NCBI GenBank assembly: GCA_009602725.1
Contig: WELB01000002.1
Span: 975,076-1,039,075, forward strand
Reading direction: 5' to 3'
DNA from: Spirogloea muscicola
Lineage: Eukaryota > Streptophyta > Zygnematophyceae > Spirogloeales > Spirogloeaceae
Length of the DNA stretch: 64,000 nucleotides
The stretch's first letter is position 1; each line of letters starts with the position of its first letter. Positions 19,988-31,000 of the stretch are shown in pieces. The translations under genes were made by a program, and so were the position numbers. The notes below the pieces were generated by a model that was given only the letters and a program-made list of their open reading frames with translations, ran no database searches and was not told where the DNA came from.

Positions 19988-22900
19988 TTAAGCTAGGCTA
20001 TACACCATGCGATGGGCTAATTTGGGCCCGACTAAGGATGCATAATGGTGTAGTTGCTTGAGTAATCTTCGAGCTGAGCTCTCAGAGATGAACATGAGAA
20101 GTTGCTGCAGAGTAAAGAAGCACAATAAATCAGCTGGGCCTCAGTGAAAGCTGCAGAGACTGGACGCAGAGATATGCAGCTGCTGGATGGATTAACATGC
20201 CGCATGCGTCAATGCTTGGTGGTGGTGAAAACACAACAATCTCGGTCTATATCATCTGGCACTGTCCTTGTAGAATGAGATTAAAATACCTGGAAGACAA
20301 GAAGCATGTTTTGCACAAGTATAGGGATCCCTCCAACAACGCCTGACATTTCTTCTGATGGACTGGTCTTTTGCACCTCCTCTTCCGACTGCCAGAGATC
20401 AACTGGACTCTCTGATAGTGACAGCTGTTGTCCTTCATCAAATGTACTGAGTGCATGGCCACCCCTTTCAGGTGCCTTGCGTACTTCCTCTGAAGCAGCA
20501 TCATGTCCATTGTGTAATATTGAGAGCCTTGGACTGGCTGTTCTTGGCAGAGCATCGGATATAACGGCATAGGGTTCTTTGTCTAGCATCGGGCTTGCCA
20601 AATTGTACGGGACCCACCTGGCGGAAATGCACTGAGTCGTGTGTCAGAGACACGTGAAGGCCAGCACATTAAACACACAGACACATAGGTGTCAACATGC
20701 AAGGATCTAACTCCAAGTCTCGAGCTTCATGGAGATCACTGAAAGCCCACACCCAAAGCATTCGGGCACAAAAAGGGCCTGTGCATACTCGTAACGGAGT
20801 GGGCAGAGCAAGTCGGATGGCGCGTAGGCTGCTTTGTATTTCATCTTTGGGCATGTGTGTATGTAGTAACCCAGATAGTAATACTGCAGTGACTTGCAAG
20901 CCACTGATGCTCCTCGCACCCACTCAACTTCTTGAAGGGCGGAGTACTTGCCCAGAGACAAGAATGCATAGTCTGGATCCCAGAAGAGGTACTTGCTTGA
21001 CAGGCACTTGGGAAGCACATCCACGACGCCGACAGCAACAAGGCGGCCATCAATCCTGTATTGTTGGTGGAAAGATCCAAAACCTAAAGAAGGACCACTG
21101 CAATCCTCAAGTTGTTGAACAGCAATGAGTGGACTGTCCACCAGAAAAGCTCTGTAGGAGGTGGGCGTCACCTTCTGGGGGTTGTCATTGTGCACTGCAA
21201 CCTGCCATGAGCAACAACAAGCTGATGAGCTTTTGACATATGACAATCAAACCTTCAAGGCAGCCAAGATCTCAGAGTCAAACTTCAACAGATTCCGCCA
21301 ATTTCGGAAAGAGCATAGCTTGAAGCCCAAGCGCAGTTGTGCCGGTAGTCCCTGTGGAGGACCCATGTTACCTGGTACTTCTTATACAGCTTGAATTCCT
21401 CCTCAATGAAGCTCGACCTGGCCATTGTGACTGTCAATTCCTTGTACTGTGGTACTCCTGCATGACCTGCACTCGGGGCCTGACGCAGGGGCTGGCCATG
21501 AGGTGAAGCAGTGCTGTTGACCACGCCCACGTGATCTTGTTGCAAGTCCAAGGTCACATCTGAAGTCCTTTCTTCAGTGCCAGCAGACCGGAGTTCTTTA
21601 CTTGCTGCTGTTTTTTGTGGATACCATGATGCTGGTCTTGAGAAATTGAGATGTCCCTTAGTCGCCACCACCTCAAATCCCCTCTTCTTAAGGGCTCCCA
21701 CAAGAAGCTCAGCTAAAGCATCAGCGCCAGTAAAGGGGATCTTCCCTGTCAGCTGTGGGCCTGCCTGCATAAGTATCGGTATTCCAGGAGGTAGCTTCTG
21801 GCCATGCGCCTCAGCAGCTTCCTGTGTTGCAGATGGATTCACGACTTTGGGCCTTCTATCTCTGGTGGCCCTCAGAACTCCAGCAACAGCCAGGGCAACA
21901 CTGCAAGTATATTTCAGCGACTTTGAGCCCTCTTGCAACTTCACTTGGGCAGGGACCGGACGCACAACTGCCCGAGGTGGCACGAAGTCACCTGGCAATG
22001 CAATCTCTCCAAGAACATCGATCACAACTGCATCCACGGCCTCAGAAATCGTCTTCACAGGATCAAGCTTAAACGGTAAGCCCTTAGGTGAAAGACAGGG
22101 ACTCTCAAGTACCATGGTCTCTGCGGTGACTTTGGTGCAACAAGTCTCATGAAAAGTGCTGATGGCAGCCCCGTTTTCTGCAGTGCGCGTTTGGCTGTCA
22201 GCACCCTGAGGGCTCTCACAGGAAACATCAAGGGCACTGGCTTCATGCCGATTAGTGGCACCCGTCTGGCAGCCAACTCGCATCTCCATTGCCGTGCCTT
22301 CCTTTGCTGTACTGTTGGCTGCACCACACTGCTGTCCTTGCCACTGGCCACTGAGATACCTGCGGGGGCACCCGCAAAAACTTCTTTGTGTCTGTGCTAT
22401 AAGAGCAAGCTCCTTCTCCAGCAACTGACATTGGAGCAGCTGCCAAATACCACTAATCACGCGTGTGGCAAAGGGGGGACAGGGTACTTACTTCTGAAGG
22501 CGTGCAAGAACCCGTCGCTGTTCCTTGCTAGGCTTGAAAGACTCCGCATGCAAGCGGATTGTGTAAGGTGGACAGCAGGTGTGCGCCAGGTTGGGCTTGT
22601 ATAAGAACTTCCCGCATCTCCTCCAGCCACGATCCAGCAGGTCTGCTTCATCAGGCGTTCTGCTTCATCAGAATGGACAGGCGCGACCATCCTTCCTCAC
22701 CCCTGGCACCTGCTCCTCTGCTGCTTGCGATGTGACCAGTACCAGCTATCTAATGCTAATCATTTGCTTTGACTGCACCCCTGCAGGAACTCCATGATCT
22801 GAGAAACTCTTCATCCAGCTACATATGCTGTGTACTGCTCCTCATATACATAGCTGGCAACACTGTTGTGAAGTCAGTGGAGACAGTCGAACACGCACCC

Positions 22901-23329
22901 TGATAATCCTCGACCGTGAGTTTGTAAGTCTTCATCCCTGAAAGCAGGTGCAATGCAACAACCAGAGTCTCAAAGGCATGCCACAACATGTCAATGTTAA
23001 CCATCATCAGCACAGCAAATAGTGCAAAGACAACAGAAGTTCTTGCAAAGCATGACTGGACCTGACGTCCCAGATCAGTTAGAAAGCGAAGGGCAAGCGA
23101 AGCAGCAGCAGCAAAGTCAGGACGTCCTATCTCGACATAATCAACCAAATGTAGCAGAGTCGGCACAGTCGCCTGAGGGGCTGAGCACTGGACGACATGG
23201 CCACGAAGCCGGCAGCGAGAAGGTACCATAGGACGTGCTCGTGTCGCCGGAGCTCCGGCAGTAGCCGCAGGGCTGCCAGTACTCGCCCTGCTCCTCCACG
23301 ACGCTGCGCGCGGCCAGGTCCGCCGCCAT
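19988..23329 (-). CDS. ATE1: Arginyl-tRNA--protein transferase (arginyltransferase)
   Basis: Transfers arginine from Arg-tRNA to N-terminal Asp/Glu (and oxidised Cys) of proteins, marking them for the N-degron pathway (family knowledge). Seven exons, 23329-23227, 22937-22899, 22642-22492, 22359-21372, 21201-20789, 20617-20290 and 20104-19988, join in phase to 712 codons plus stop. N-terminal domain: CGYCRSS (residues 21-27), KLTVEDYQDLLDRGWRRCG, TCCPPYTIRL, with the conserved CxxC and CC needed in ATE. A long exon gives a 300-residue linker that differs from plants. C-terminal domain: SSFIEEEFKLYKKYQ, SYRAFLVDSPL, YRIDGRLVAVGVVDVLPKCL, YLFWDPDYAFLSLGKYSALQ, LQYYYLGYYIHTCPKMKYKA, CPLRYEWVPYNLASPMLD; the end is SLVGPKLAHRMVYSLA. 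Divergent from the NIP30 gene with 187 bp between start codons. Confidence 0.97.
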
Positions 23330-23516
23330 TGCAGGGAGCAGGCCGCGCAGGCGACCGTGCTGCGCCACGTCGCGGCGGCACTCGCCAGGCAGGAGGCTCG
23401 CTGGCGACGCCGCAAGGGAGAGCCGGCCGCTGACGGCGACGGCGGCGGCGGCGGCGGCGGCGGGGGCTCGCCGCCCCAGGTGGCTGCGGTGGCGGCGACC
23501 GGCGGTCGCGGCGGCC
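23330..23516. promoter_or_regulatory. Bidirectional promoter between ATE1 and the NIP30 gene
   Basis: Only 187 bp separate the two divergent start codons. The interval is extremely GC-rich (long GGC runs) and has no TATA-like element, as in CpG-type shared promoters. Transcription starts cannot be placed. Confidence 0.6.
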
Positions 23517-25439
23517 ATGGGCGATGGTGGCGGCGGCGGCGGCCACGCGCTGCAGTTCGTGACGGAGACGGAGGTGAGCTGAGAGCTGGACGTCGCCTCC
23601 CGCGCTGCACGGCCCGGGTTGCCATGGCGTGGCGCGCCACAGGCTCTCCGAGCAGCAACACTCAGCTTGCGCTAGCATGGTGGCACTCCCCAGTGGCTCC
23701 GCTAGTATGGCCATGACCATCCTCTGTATGCACCTGGCAGGCTTTCACAGCCGCTCTTCTGATATCAGCAGCCGCATCATTCTTCCTATATGTGCTCCAC
23801 CTTGCTGTCTGCACTGCGGCTGACGCTGCAGCTGATGCTTGCAGCTCGCGGCTCTCGCAGTTGGAGAAGGTTCGTCAGGTTCGCGGAGCACGCCCCGAGG
23901 ATGGCACGGTGCCAGCGGACAGGCCTCTCTACGAGGTCGCTGACCAACTCTGCTACTGATAGCGCTTGCTCACCTCGTCTAGTGTCGCAAAGCACTTGAA
24001 TGTCTCGTGCTGCAGATGCAGCTCACCTTTGAAGACTAGGCGGAGACAGCATGATGAAATGACAGTTGATTGAAGTGCCCAGGTATTATTGGTGCACGCG
24101 CGGCAGTGATCACATTCTCATGAACTTCCTCAACTAGTGCAGATTTTGAAAGAGAACAAGGAGAAGAAGGACGCTGAGTTCAAGGAGAAGTTCAGAAATT
24201 GTACCTTCTCACCACCTCCTTTGCATTGCTTCTGTAGTCTGTGTGCTACTGTACCCTCTCCCAAGGTTTCTTCCTCCCTGCTGTAGCAGCAAAGGCTCCT
24301 GTCCGTGGCTGTCATGACAACTCAGTGCTACAGCTGTCTCATGCCATGCTTGTCAGGACAGATAGACTTCACAAATCTGAGTGGTATTGTTTGTTATATT
24401 CACAGTACCACCAAAAGCTTTGGATGACGAGGAGACAGAGTTCTTGGAGGCTGTGGAGAAGGTAAGCTCATCAACCTGGCTGTCTGTGCTTCTGCCTCAA
24501 GGTTATCATGCTGCCCTATAGGGGCTTGCAGTTGTACATGATGACAGTGCAGCTATTCACTTGAACTGTTCCTATAATGCTTTGTGGCTCAATCTCCAGT
24601 GTTCCTGCTCGAGGTTACTCAAGGGCTAAATCTCAGAGTTGCCAGATTAATTAAGGAATGCTTAAGGAACAAATGCGTACTGCCGATTACATTGTCAGAC
24701 GGCTTTTGTCTTCATGCTATGTTGCTTTTGACAGCAAAGACGGGATATTGAGAAGTCACAGGCTGACGAAGAGGCTCGGGAACTCACAAACTTTCAGGTT
24801 CAGTAGCAGTGCATACTTATTCAACTGTGGCCGCACTGATGTCTTATGTAGTGACACGTAATGTTACTGGAGGGCAACGAAATAATGACTACACTGATGC
24901 TACTGTTGACACTTTCATTAGTGCAGGCTGCTATTTTGGAACGTACTCTACCAGCAAGTGAGATCTCAATGGCACGTGCCATGTCTGAAAAGGTCCTGCT
25001 CACATTTACCTGCGCACAAGCGCAACCCTTCCTGTGCACACAAGTACATTTCAGATTGCAGCCTCCAGCAAGAGGATGTACTTTGCTGGTGCCTTGCGGA
25101 ACAATATCATCTGTCATAGCTCCAGCCCCATGTTCTCCCATTGCTGATCAGTGTGAGCATCGTCTGCAGGATGACAAGTCAATCAAATCAAGGAGGACAT
25201 CTGTCCGACCTGTCGCCAGTCACATACAGGTGAAGCATGCACTGAAAAAGCACAAACCGAATGTGAAAGTTGCTGGGGCCCAGTCACAAAGCGCGTTAGT
25301 GTCCTCAGCACCAGGAGCTCACGCAAGGGTGCCAGCTAGTGCAAGCGTAGAACCTCTTGTGGTAGCTGAAAATGCAGCTACAGTAATCTCAAGCCTTGTA
25401 ACATATGCAAGTGACGGTGAGGATGACGATGATAGATAG
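23517..25439 (+). CDS. NIP30/FAM192A (PSME3-interacting) family protein
   Basis: Seven exons, 23517-23573, 23861-23935, 24143-24200, 24406-24461, 24735-24797, 24927-24992 and 25170-25439, join in phase to 214 codons plus stop. The conserved N-terminal domain reads HALQFVTETE, VRGARPEDGTVPADRPLYE, ILKENKEKKDAEFKEKF, LPPKALDDEETEFLEAVEK, QRRDIEKSQADEEARELTNF, with the DRPLYE and ALD-DE-EFL signatures of NIP30. A basic tail RPVASHIQVKHALKKHK and an acidic end DGEDDDDR follow. In animals this nuclear protein binds the proteasome activator PA28-gamma (family knowledge); its algal role is unknown. The last intron (24993-25169, 177 nt) is a multiple of three without a stop, so retaining it would still give one open protein. 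The exon 2 acceptor is inferred. Confidence 0.88.
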
Positions 25440-26280
25440 TAGCTGTGGGAGCTCTACATACAGCTCCAAGCCCCATGCCCTTTAGTCACAACAATATTCA
25501 TTTCGTTGTCAAGAAGTTGATGACATCTCCGCTGCGCAGTCTCTCAAGTTCAAAGCACACATGGGTGGAAAAGGAGAGATGAGGGTGACATTGATTGCAA
25601 TGCTTGAAGAAAGTGTCCTAGGAGAAGGTCCTTACCGAAGGAGATCAATCTCTTGGCAGTCCTCATAAATCTTGCATTCTAAACACTGCGACAGTGTGGC
25701 AAAGTCGGCAGTGAAGGCCTGCACATACTAGTTGTGTCCTGAATGTTTCTGAGCGCCACCTCTGAGTGCCTCTGGTCCTCCACTAATCTCCATTCTAGGC
25801 GTTACTACAGTTTCCAGTATACTTCAGCATCTAGCAACTCACACTGGCTTGATGCTGGGTTCCAAGCGTTCTGCCAAGCAGTGCCCAGCAGTCAAGAACA
25901 TGCAGTCTGCCTCTCAACTTCATCGGGCCACTGGGGCACCAATTTGCTCATGGGTCCTTCTTGACTGGCACCTCTTGCCCTTACTATGTCCTATTTTCAC
26001 TGGCTCCTGTCAGCCACGGCCTCTTGGTGGCAGCCCAGGCCCCATTCCATCTCGTTCATCACAGCTTCCGCCTTTCTGGGAGCCCAGGTGTATACTGAGC
26101 CCGCTCTTCATTTCACATTTGCCGCACACAATCCTGGGCAAGTCACCGGAATCTTTATTCTATAGAGAGGATTGGTGGCTGATGTTGCAGGTCAAAAATC
26201 ATTGAAGATCTGTCTTGGAGTTGTCGTGGTGGTCACTTTGTAAATTGGGAGGTTGGCTCCTCTTCTAGGCGCAGCGGCAA
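25440..26280. other. Gene-free stretch
   Basis: Contains the 3' UTR of the NIP30 gene at the left. No coding family, tail repeat or RNA gene recognised. Confidence 0.5.
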
Positions 26281-26369
26281 CGTGAGACAAGTATTGCAGT
26301 CAAGCTTTTGCGCTCCACACTCCGGAGAGCAATGATGCAGTCCTTGGTGGCACCAAGACGAAGAATCTC

Positions 26370-27335
26370 TTCAAAGGGGGCAATGGCTGTGAGGCGAGCC
26401 CAATTTTACGATGCAATTTAGAAAAGGGCCATGGCTGTGAAGGGCCAGCCCAGAAAAAGAGAAGCAGCAGCTCTTTCAGAAGGGCGAGGGCTGCGAAACG
26501 CCAGAAAGCCAAATACAGTAAGCTTTTTGAATGAATGCGGCTGCTGACATTGAAAGAGCGGCTGTGAAAGCCAGCCAGATGCATACAGGTCTTCTTGACA
26601 GAGCCACAGGCTAGGCAGACAGGGCGCTCTTAGTACCCCTGGGTCAGCAGTAGGAAGTCAGATGAGCTGAGGGGAGGAAGAGCAACCCCGCTGCGCAAGC
26701 CAGAGGCTGCTGCAAGGGCGCGACCGGCGCGGCGGTGCAAAGCAAGCGCTTGGGAGTGCTGGAGGGACATAGACAAACGCATGCGGTAGCAGGACACAAA
26801 ACCCAAAGGCACCAAGCCTTCAAGAAGAGTAACGCGATGGCTGTGAAAAAAAAATGTGCTCGCCCATAGAGAAGAGGGGCTGGCAATGGCTGTGGAGAGG
26901 CCAGCCTAGAACAAAGAAAGGCAGAGCACCTATTCCAATGGAAGGCAGTGGCTGTTAGAGGCCAGCCTAAATGAAGAAAGTCCAAAGGAATGAACACGGT
27001 CTGGAAGGGCCAGAGGCGCAGAAAACACTACTCTTCTGCGAGTGGACGCTCAATGAGCTCTTTAGTCAGCAAGTGCGGATCAGTATAAGTAGAGGGCGGA
27101 ACCAACAGTAGTAAGACGCTTCCAGTAGAAGAAAGTGCTCGCCCATTGAGAATAGGGGCTGGAAAAGCCAGCCCAAAAAGGAAACAACAAAGGGGAAGCG
27201 CTAAGAAAAACAAGCACATAAAGAAACAAAGCAGCTACGGATCACTCAGTAACCCCTGCTAAGCAGCCTCAGGTCAGAGACGCTAGGCTCCTGGAAGTGG
27301 GTCCCCTGGCCAGAGCCAGAGGCAGCAGCGAGGGC
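26370..27335 (-). mobile_element. Block of reverse family A fragments and tails
   Basis: Reverse tails at about 26370-26580 (three or four degenerate copies with CCATGGCTGTGAAGGGCCAG-like cores), a C-terminal ORF end at 26630-26815 (RMRLSMSLQHSQALALHRRA, GRALAAASGLRSG, terminal DFLLLTQGY), further tails at 26850-26980, another ORF end at 27030-27130, and a copy with T1 tail at 27130-27335 like those at 9249 and 48632. These are nested, decayed insertions with many breaks. Confidence 0.65.
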
Positions 27336-27339
27336 TCTG

Positions 27340-27640
27340 CGCTGGTTCGCACTCAGGCTCCCTCAGACTTTGTCCATTCTTTTGGGCTGGCCTTTCCCAG
27401 CCACCAGTCAATCTGGCCGCGCTTCCTCTGCCGGCCCGCAGGTGCAGCGCGGGGACCTTATCCACTGCCATTTGTTTCGGGCTGGCTTTTCACAGCCCTT
27501 GCCTCCAGTGGGAGAGCCACTTCTTCTATGATTGCCATCGCATTTTCCACAGCCATCACCCTTCTCGTCCTTGATTCTTTTTTTGGGCTGACTTTTCCAG
27601 CCCCTATTCTCAATGGGCGAGCACTTTCCAAAGGCGGGAG
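27340..27640 (+). mobile_element. Row of three forward tails (T3, T2, T1)
   Basis: T3 at 27375-27425 (GGGCTGGCCTTTCCCAGCC), T2 at 27470-27525 (GGGCTGGCTTTTCACAGCCC, CCAGTGGGAGAGCCACTTC) and T1 at 27585-27633 (GGGCTGACTTTTCCAGCCCC, TCTCAATGGGCGAGCAC) follow each other in the same direction. One copy of each tail class stands side by side. Confidence 0.7.
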
Positions 27641-27949
27641 GGTACACGAGAGAAAATGCGTGTGCATTAAGAGATGGAGGGCCACGAGGAGAAGCGGCTG
27701 CTGATATTAAAAAATCGACGAGAGAGGAACTCCATCCCGTCGGCCGGCAGTCGCGGTACTGCACTGCAGGCCAGATACCCCGTGCAGCAAACCCAGCCCC
27801 ACTTGGCTGCCACGTGGCGCCGGCCTCCGGGGGCTGCGTAGGACGGGTCGCCCCGGACAAACTTCGCCATGGCTGCGCCTCCAGCCTCTGCGCCCCCCGC
27901 CCGCCGCCGCCGGCCGCGGCGGCCGCCGCGGGCNGCAGATGTCTTCGAG

Positions 27950-27961
27950 GGGAGGCATGGC

Positions 27962-28006
<45 letters not shown>

Positions 28007-28015
28007 CGGCGGCCG
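27950..28015. repeat. GGC-rich microsatellite before the BTB/discoidin gene
   Basis: Nearly uninterrupted GGC/GGT triplets just upstream of the chosen start codon. A single N lies 16 bp to its left (27934), probably a sequencing failure in GC-rich DNA. Confidence 0.85.
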
Positions 28016-28018
28016 GCC

Positions 28019-31000
28019 ATGACTCGCGTCGCGTCCAACAGCGTCCTGGTGGTGCCTCCGTTTGAGGTCGCGTGGCTGTCGGGCAAGGACCTGCAGTTCC
28101 CCGCGCCGGGCCGCGGCTGCGTCTGCTTCGAGGCCCGCGCCGAGAACGACGTCACCGTGGTCTTCCGCGCTGACACTGGCGGCTCTCGCCACTACTGCAC
28201 CGACACCGCCCGCGGCTATACCGTCGTGCTTGGCAGCCACCGCAATCAGCGGCTCAAGGTCTGATCACCCCCAACCATCAGATGGCCAATTTAACGGTGA
28301 CTGAGGGTCACAGAGGTCGAGACAGAGAGCCGTGAAGGGGCTTAACATTCACGTGCTCCTCAGGTTCACGAGGGCGTGGACACTTGCAATGCAAGTTGTT
28401 GAATTTGTAACTCCATTTTCGCAGATTGAGGTCGACGGGCAGCCGCTTGTCGACTTGCCCGGGATGGTCATCAGCCCGACACAATTTGAGCGCTACTGGA
28501 TCAATATAATGTATGCCAGCTATGATCAGCCTCTGGTGACTAAGCCCTGTCATGCATTGTGATTGGGCTGTGTGCTGCCTGCTTGTGCCCCACTACTTGC
28601 AATTTGGTGGCCGCGTCGACTTCATCTTAACGATCTCTTACTGAAGTTGCTGCAAGCGAGTCACTCAGGTATTGCTCTCGTAGCCAGGATGTTTTGAGCG
28701 GCGAGGCAGTCTGAGGCCCATGCTTATTTCTGCACGCGCTTCTGGCAGCAATGGTGAGATATCCGTTGGCCGGGGAGAGCCGGGACATGGGGTTGTCCAC
28801 AGATGGGAGGATCCAGACCCCAACAGGGCTCTGCAGTATGGTGGGCTATCCAGTTGGGACAAGCATGTCGGTTACAGGGACATTCAGGTCAAGGGTCCGA
28901 TTAGCCCGAGCACTTCCGAACCAAGACAAGAGCTGTGCTCCACATTTAGCCTTGAGCACCTTCTGTATTCAGCCGACCTTGCTGATCTGCAGGTACAGTC
29001 CACTGACGAAGCACCGTTTTGGGCTTGAGTATTCTGGACTTTGTGTTTGATATCTGCAAACTATGACCTACAGTTGCAGCAAAATGTTGACGTGTATGCA
29101 ACTGATGCCATTGCTCTTCTTTTCATGTAATGTTGGGCATGAAGTTTGTTGTGGGACCATCTGGAAGGAGGATCTTTGCCCATCGAGTGGTGCTGGTCTG
29201 CACCTGCGCATACTTCCAGGAAATTTCAGCTGATGACAAAGTCAGCATGGAGGTTGTGAGATTGCCTTCTGTGGATCCAGAGGTTATCCTTGCTCTCTTA
29301 CAGTATCTATATCGAGGAACTCTGAAGGTATGTCAGCTTCCACAAGGTCTGTGTGACGAGTACCTGCAGGATTCCTTAGTCAATTGAGAGAATGGCAATG
29401 GATTCTATGAGCGGCACAGTGATCATGCAAGTGAACCTCGACAACACAAAGTCAGGCCTATGCATGTCAGGTGCACAAGGAGCGCTTGGAAGAGCTACGG
29501 GAGCTTGCTGAGGATTTTGGAGTACCAACATTGGTCCAACAATGCGAACAGCAACTTTCTTCCTCTTCTCCTGCAGGCGGCCAGAGCAGAAGTGGTGAGT
29601 CTGGCCTGCCAGATAATAGTTCTATATGTCAGCGGCAATGATTAGTCCACCTTATGCTGCTGCTACCTGTTATTGGCTTGGTGTGTTTGGCATGACAGGT
29701 GACATAGGTGCTTCGGCTTCGGGCAGTGATCCTATTGATTTGGCACATATGACAACCACAAGCAACACTGATAGCTTGGATCAAATGGCACGCATCCCCA
29801 TGGACACACGCAAATTGCAGGAGCTCCAAAGATCAGGCCATTATTGTGATGTGTCCCTCTCTCTCGAGAGCGGTATGTTCGTTAGCCGAGTCCACAGTGT
29901 GGTGCTGAGTGCCTGGAGCCCCGCCTTTGCGAGGGTAAGGCCCTGCTTGACATAAGACATAGAGAGCCTTGGCTGCACAGATTGCCAGAAATACAGAATG
30001 GTATAGTCCTCAATTCCGGTGTGATTGGTAGTCAAGTGCTGGTGCTCATAATGTGTTTGCTCACCACCTTCAGCTGATTAGGAAAACGCGACCAATGCAA
30101 AGTGTGATCTGAGTACTGCCATTGAGTATGACTCCGGAGCAATTTTACTTAAACACCATACAGATGTGTCATGTGCATTGCAGATGCTTGCAAATGGCAT
30201 GCAGGAGAGCAGAACCAAGGTCATACATCTTTCCGATGCATCACCAGAGGCAGTCGTGACAATGCTTCACTTCTTATACAGTGGAAGTTTGCCAGACATG
30301 GGAGGCAGCAATGTTGAGGCTATTCTGCTGTCTGTGCTATCACTAGCCCACTGCTTCCTAGTGTGGCCTTTACAGCACGCTTGCTGCAACCTACTACTAA
30401 AGTATGTAACTCAGGTGCGGAATGTGGCTCATAATCCCATACCCAGAGATGTTTGCGAAATCCCTTCACTGTAAGCAAGGCGATCAGACCAAGCGCTTCA
30501 TATCATTGCAACATTTCACACACGCTGAGCAACTCCCTACTTTGGTTCCCTTGTATTGTATTGTGTGAACATAAGCCAAGCAGGTTCAAGCAAGAAGGTG
30601 ACGTGCAGTTCGATAGAGGGAATCCGAAGCAACTGGTGGCACTGTGCACAGCCCTGTACCTGCAGCTCACCAGCACGTGGTACTTTGCCAGGACTCTGCA
30701 TGCAATATCCTTCAAGTTGCGGCTGCCACGCCCTCCTGTACTGCTTTGGAAGAGGCTTGTGAGGAGTGTTGTGCAAAGCACTTCGATTACTGCACCACTT
30801 CTCCAGCAAACGATTTCCGGACCCTTGAAGCATCAAGTGTAGCCAGAATATTCCAGGTGGGCAACAAATATGTGCACTCATACACCTTTTCAGATAGGAT
30901 GCTATATTCTTGTCCTATTCCAGAAGCTCGTTTCAAGATGATCTCTATCATCAGATGACGAAGACAGTAACTTGGCAGTATTAGCAGTCCACGGTCTGAA

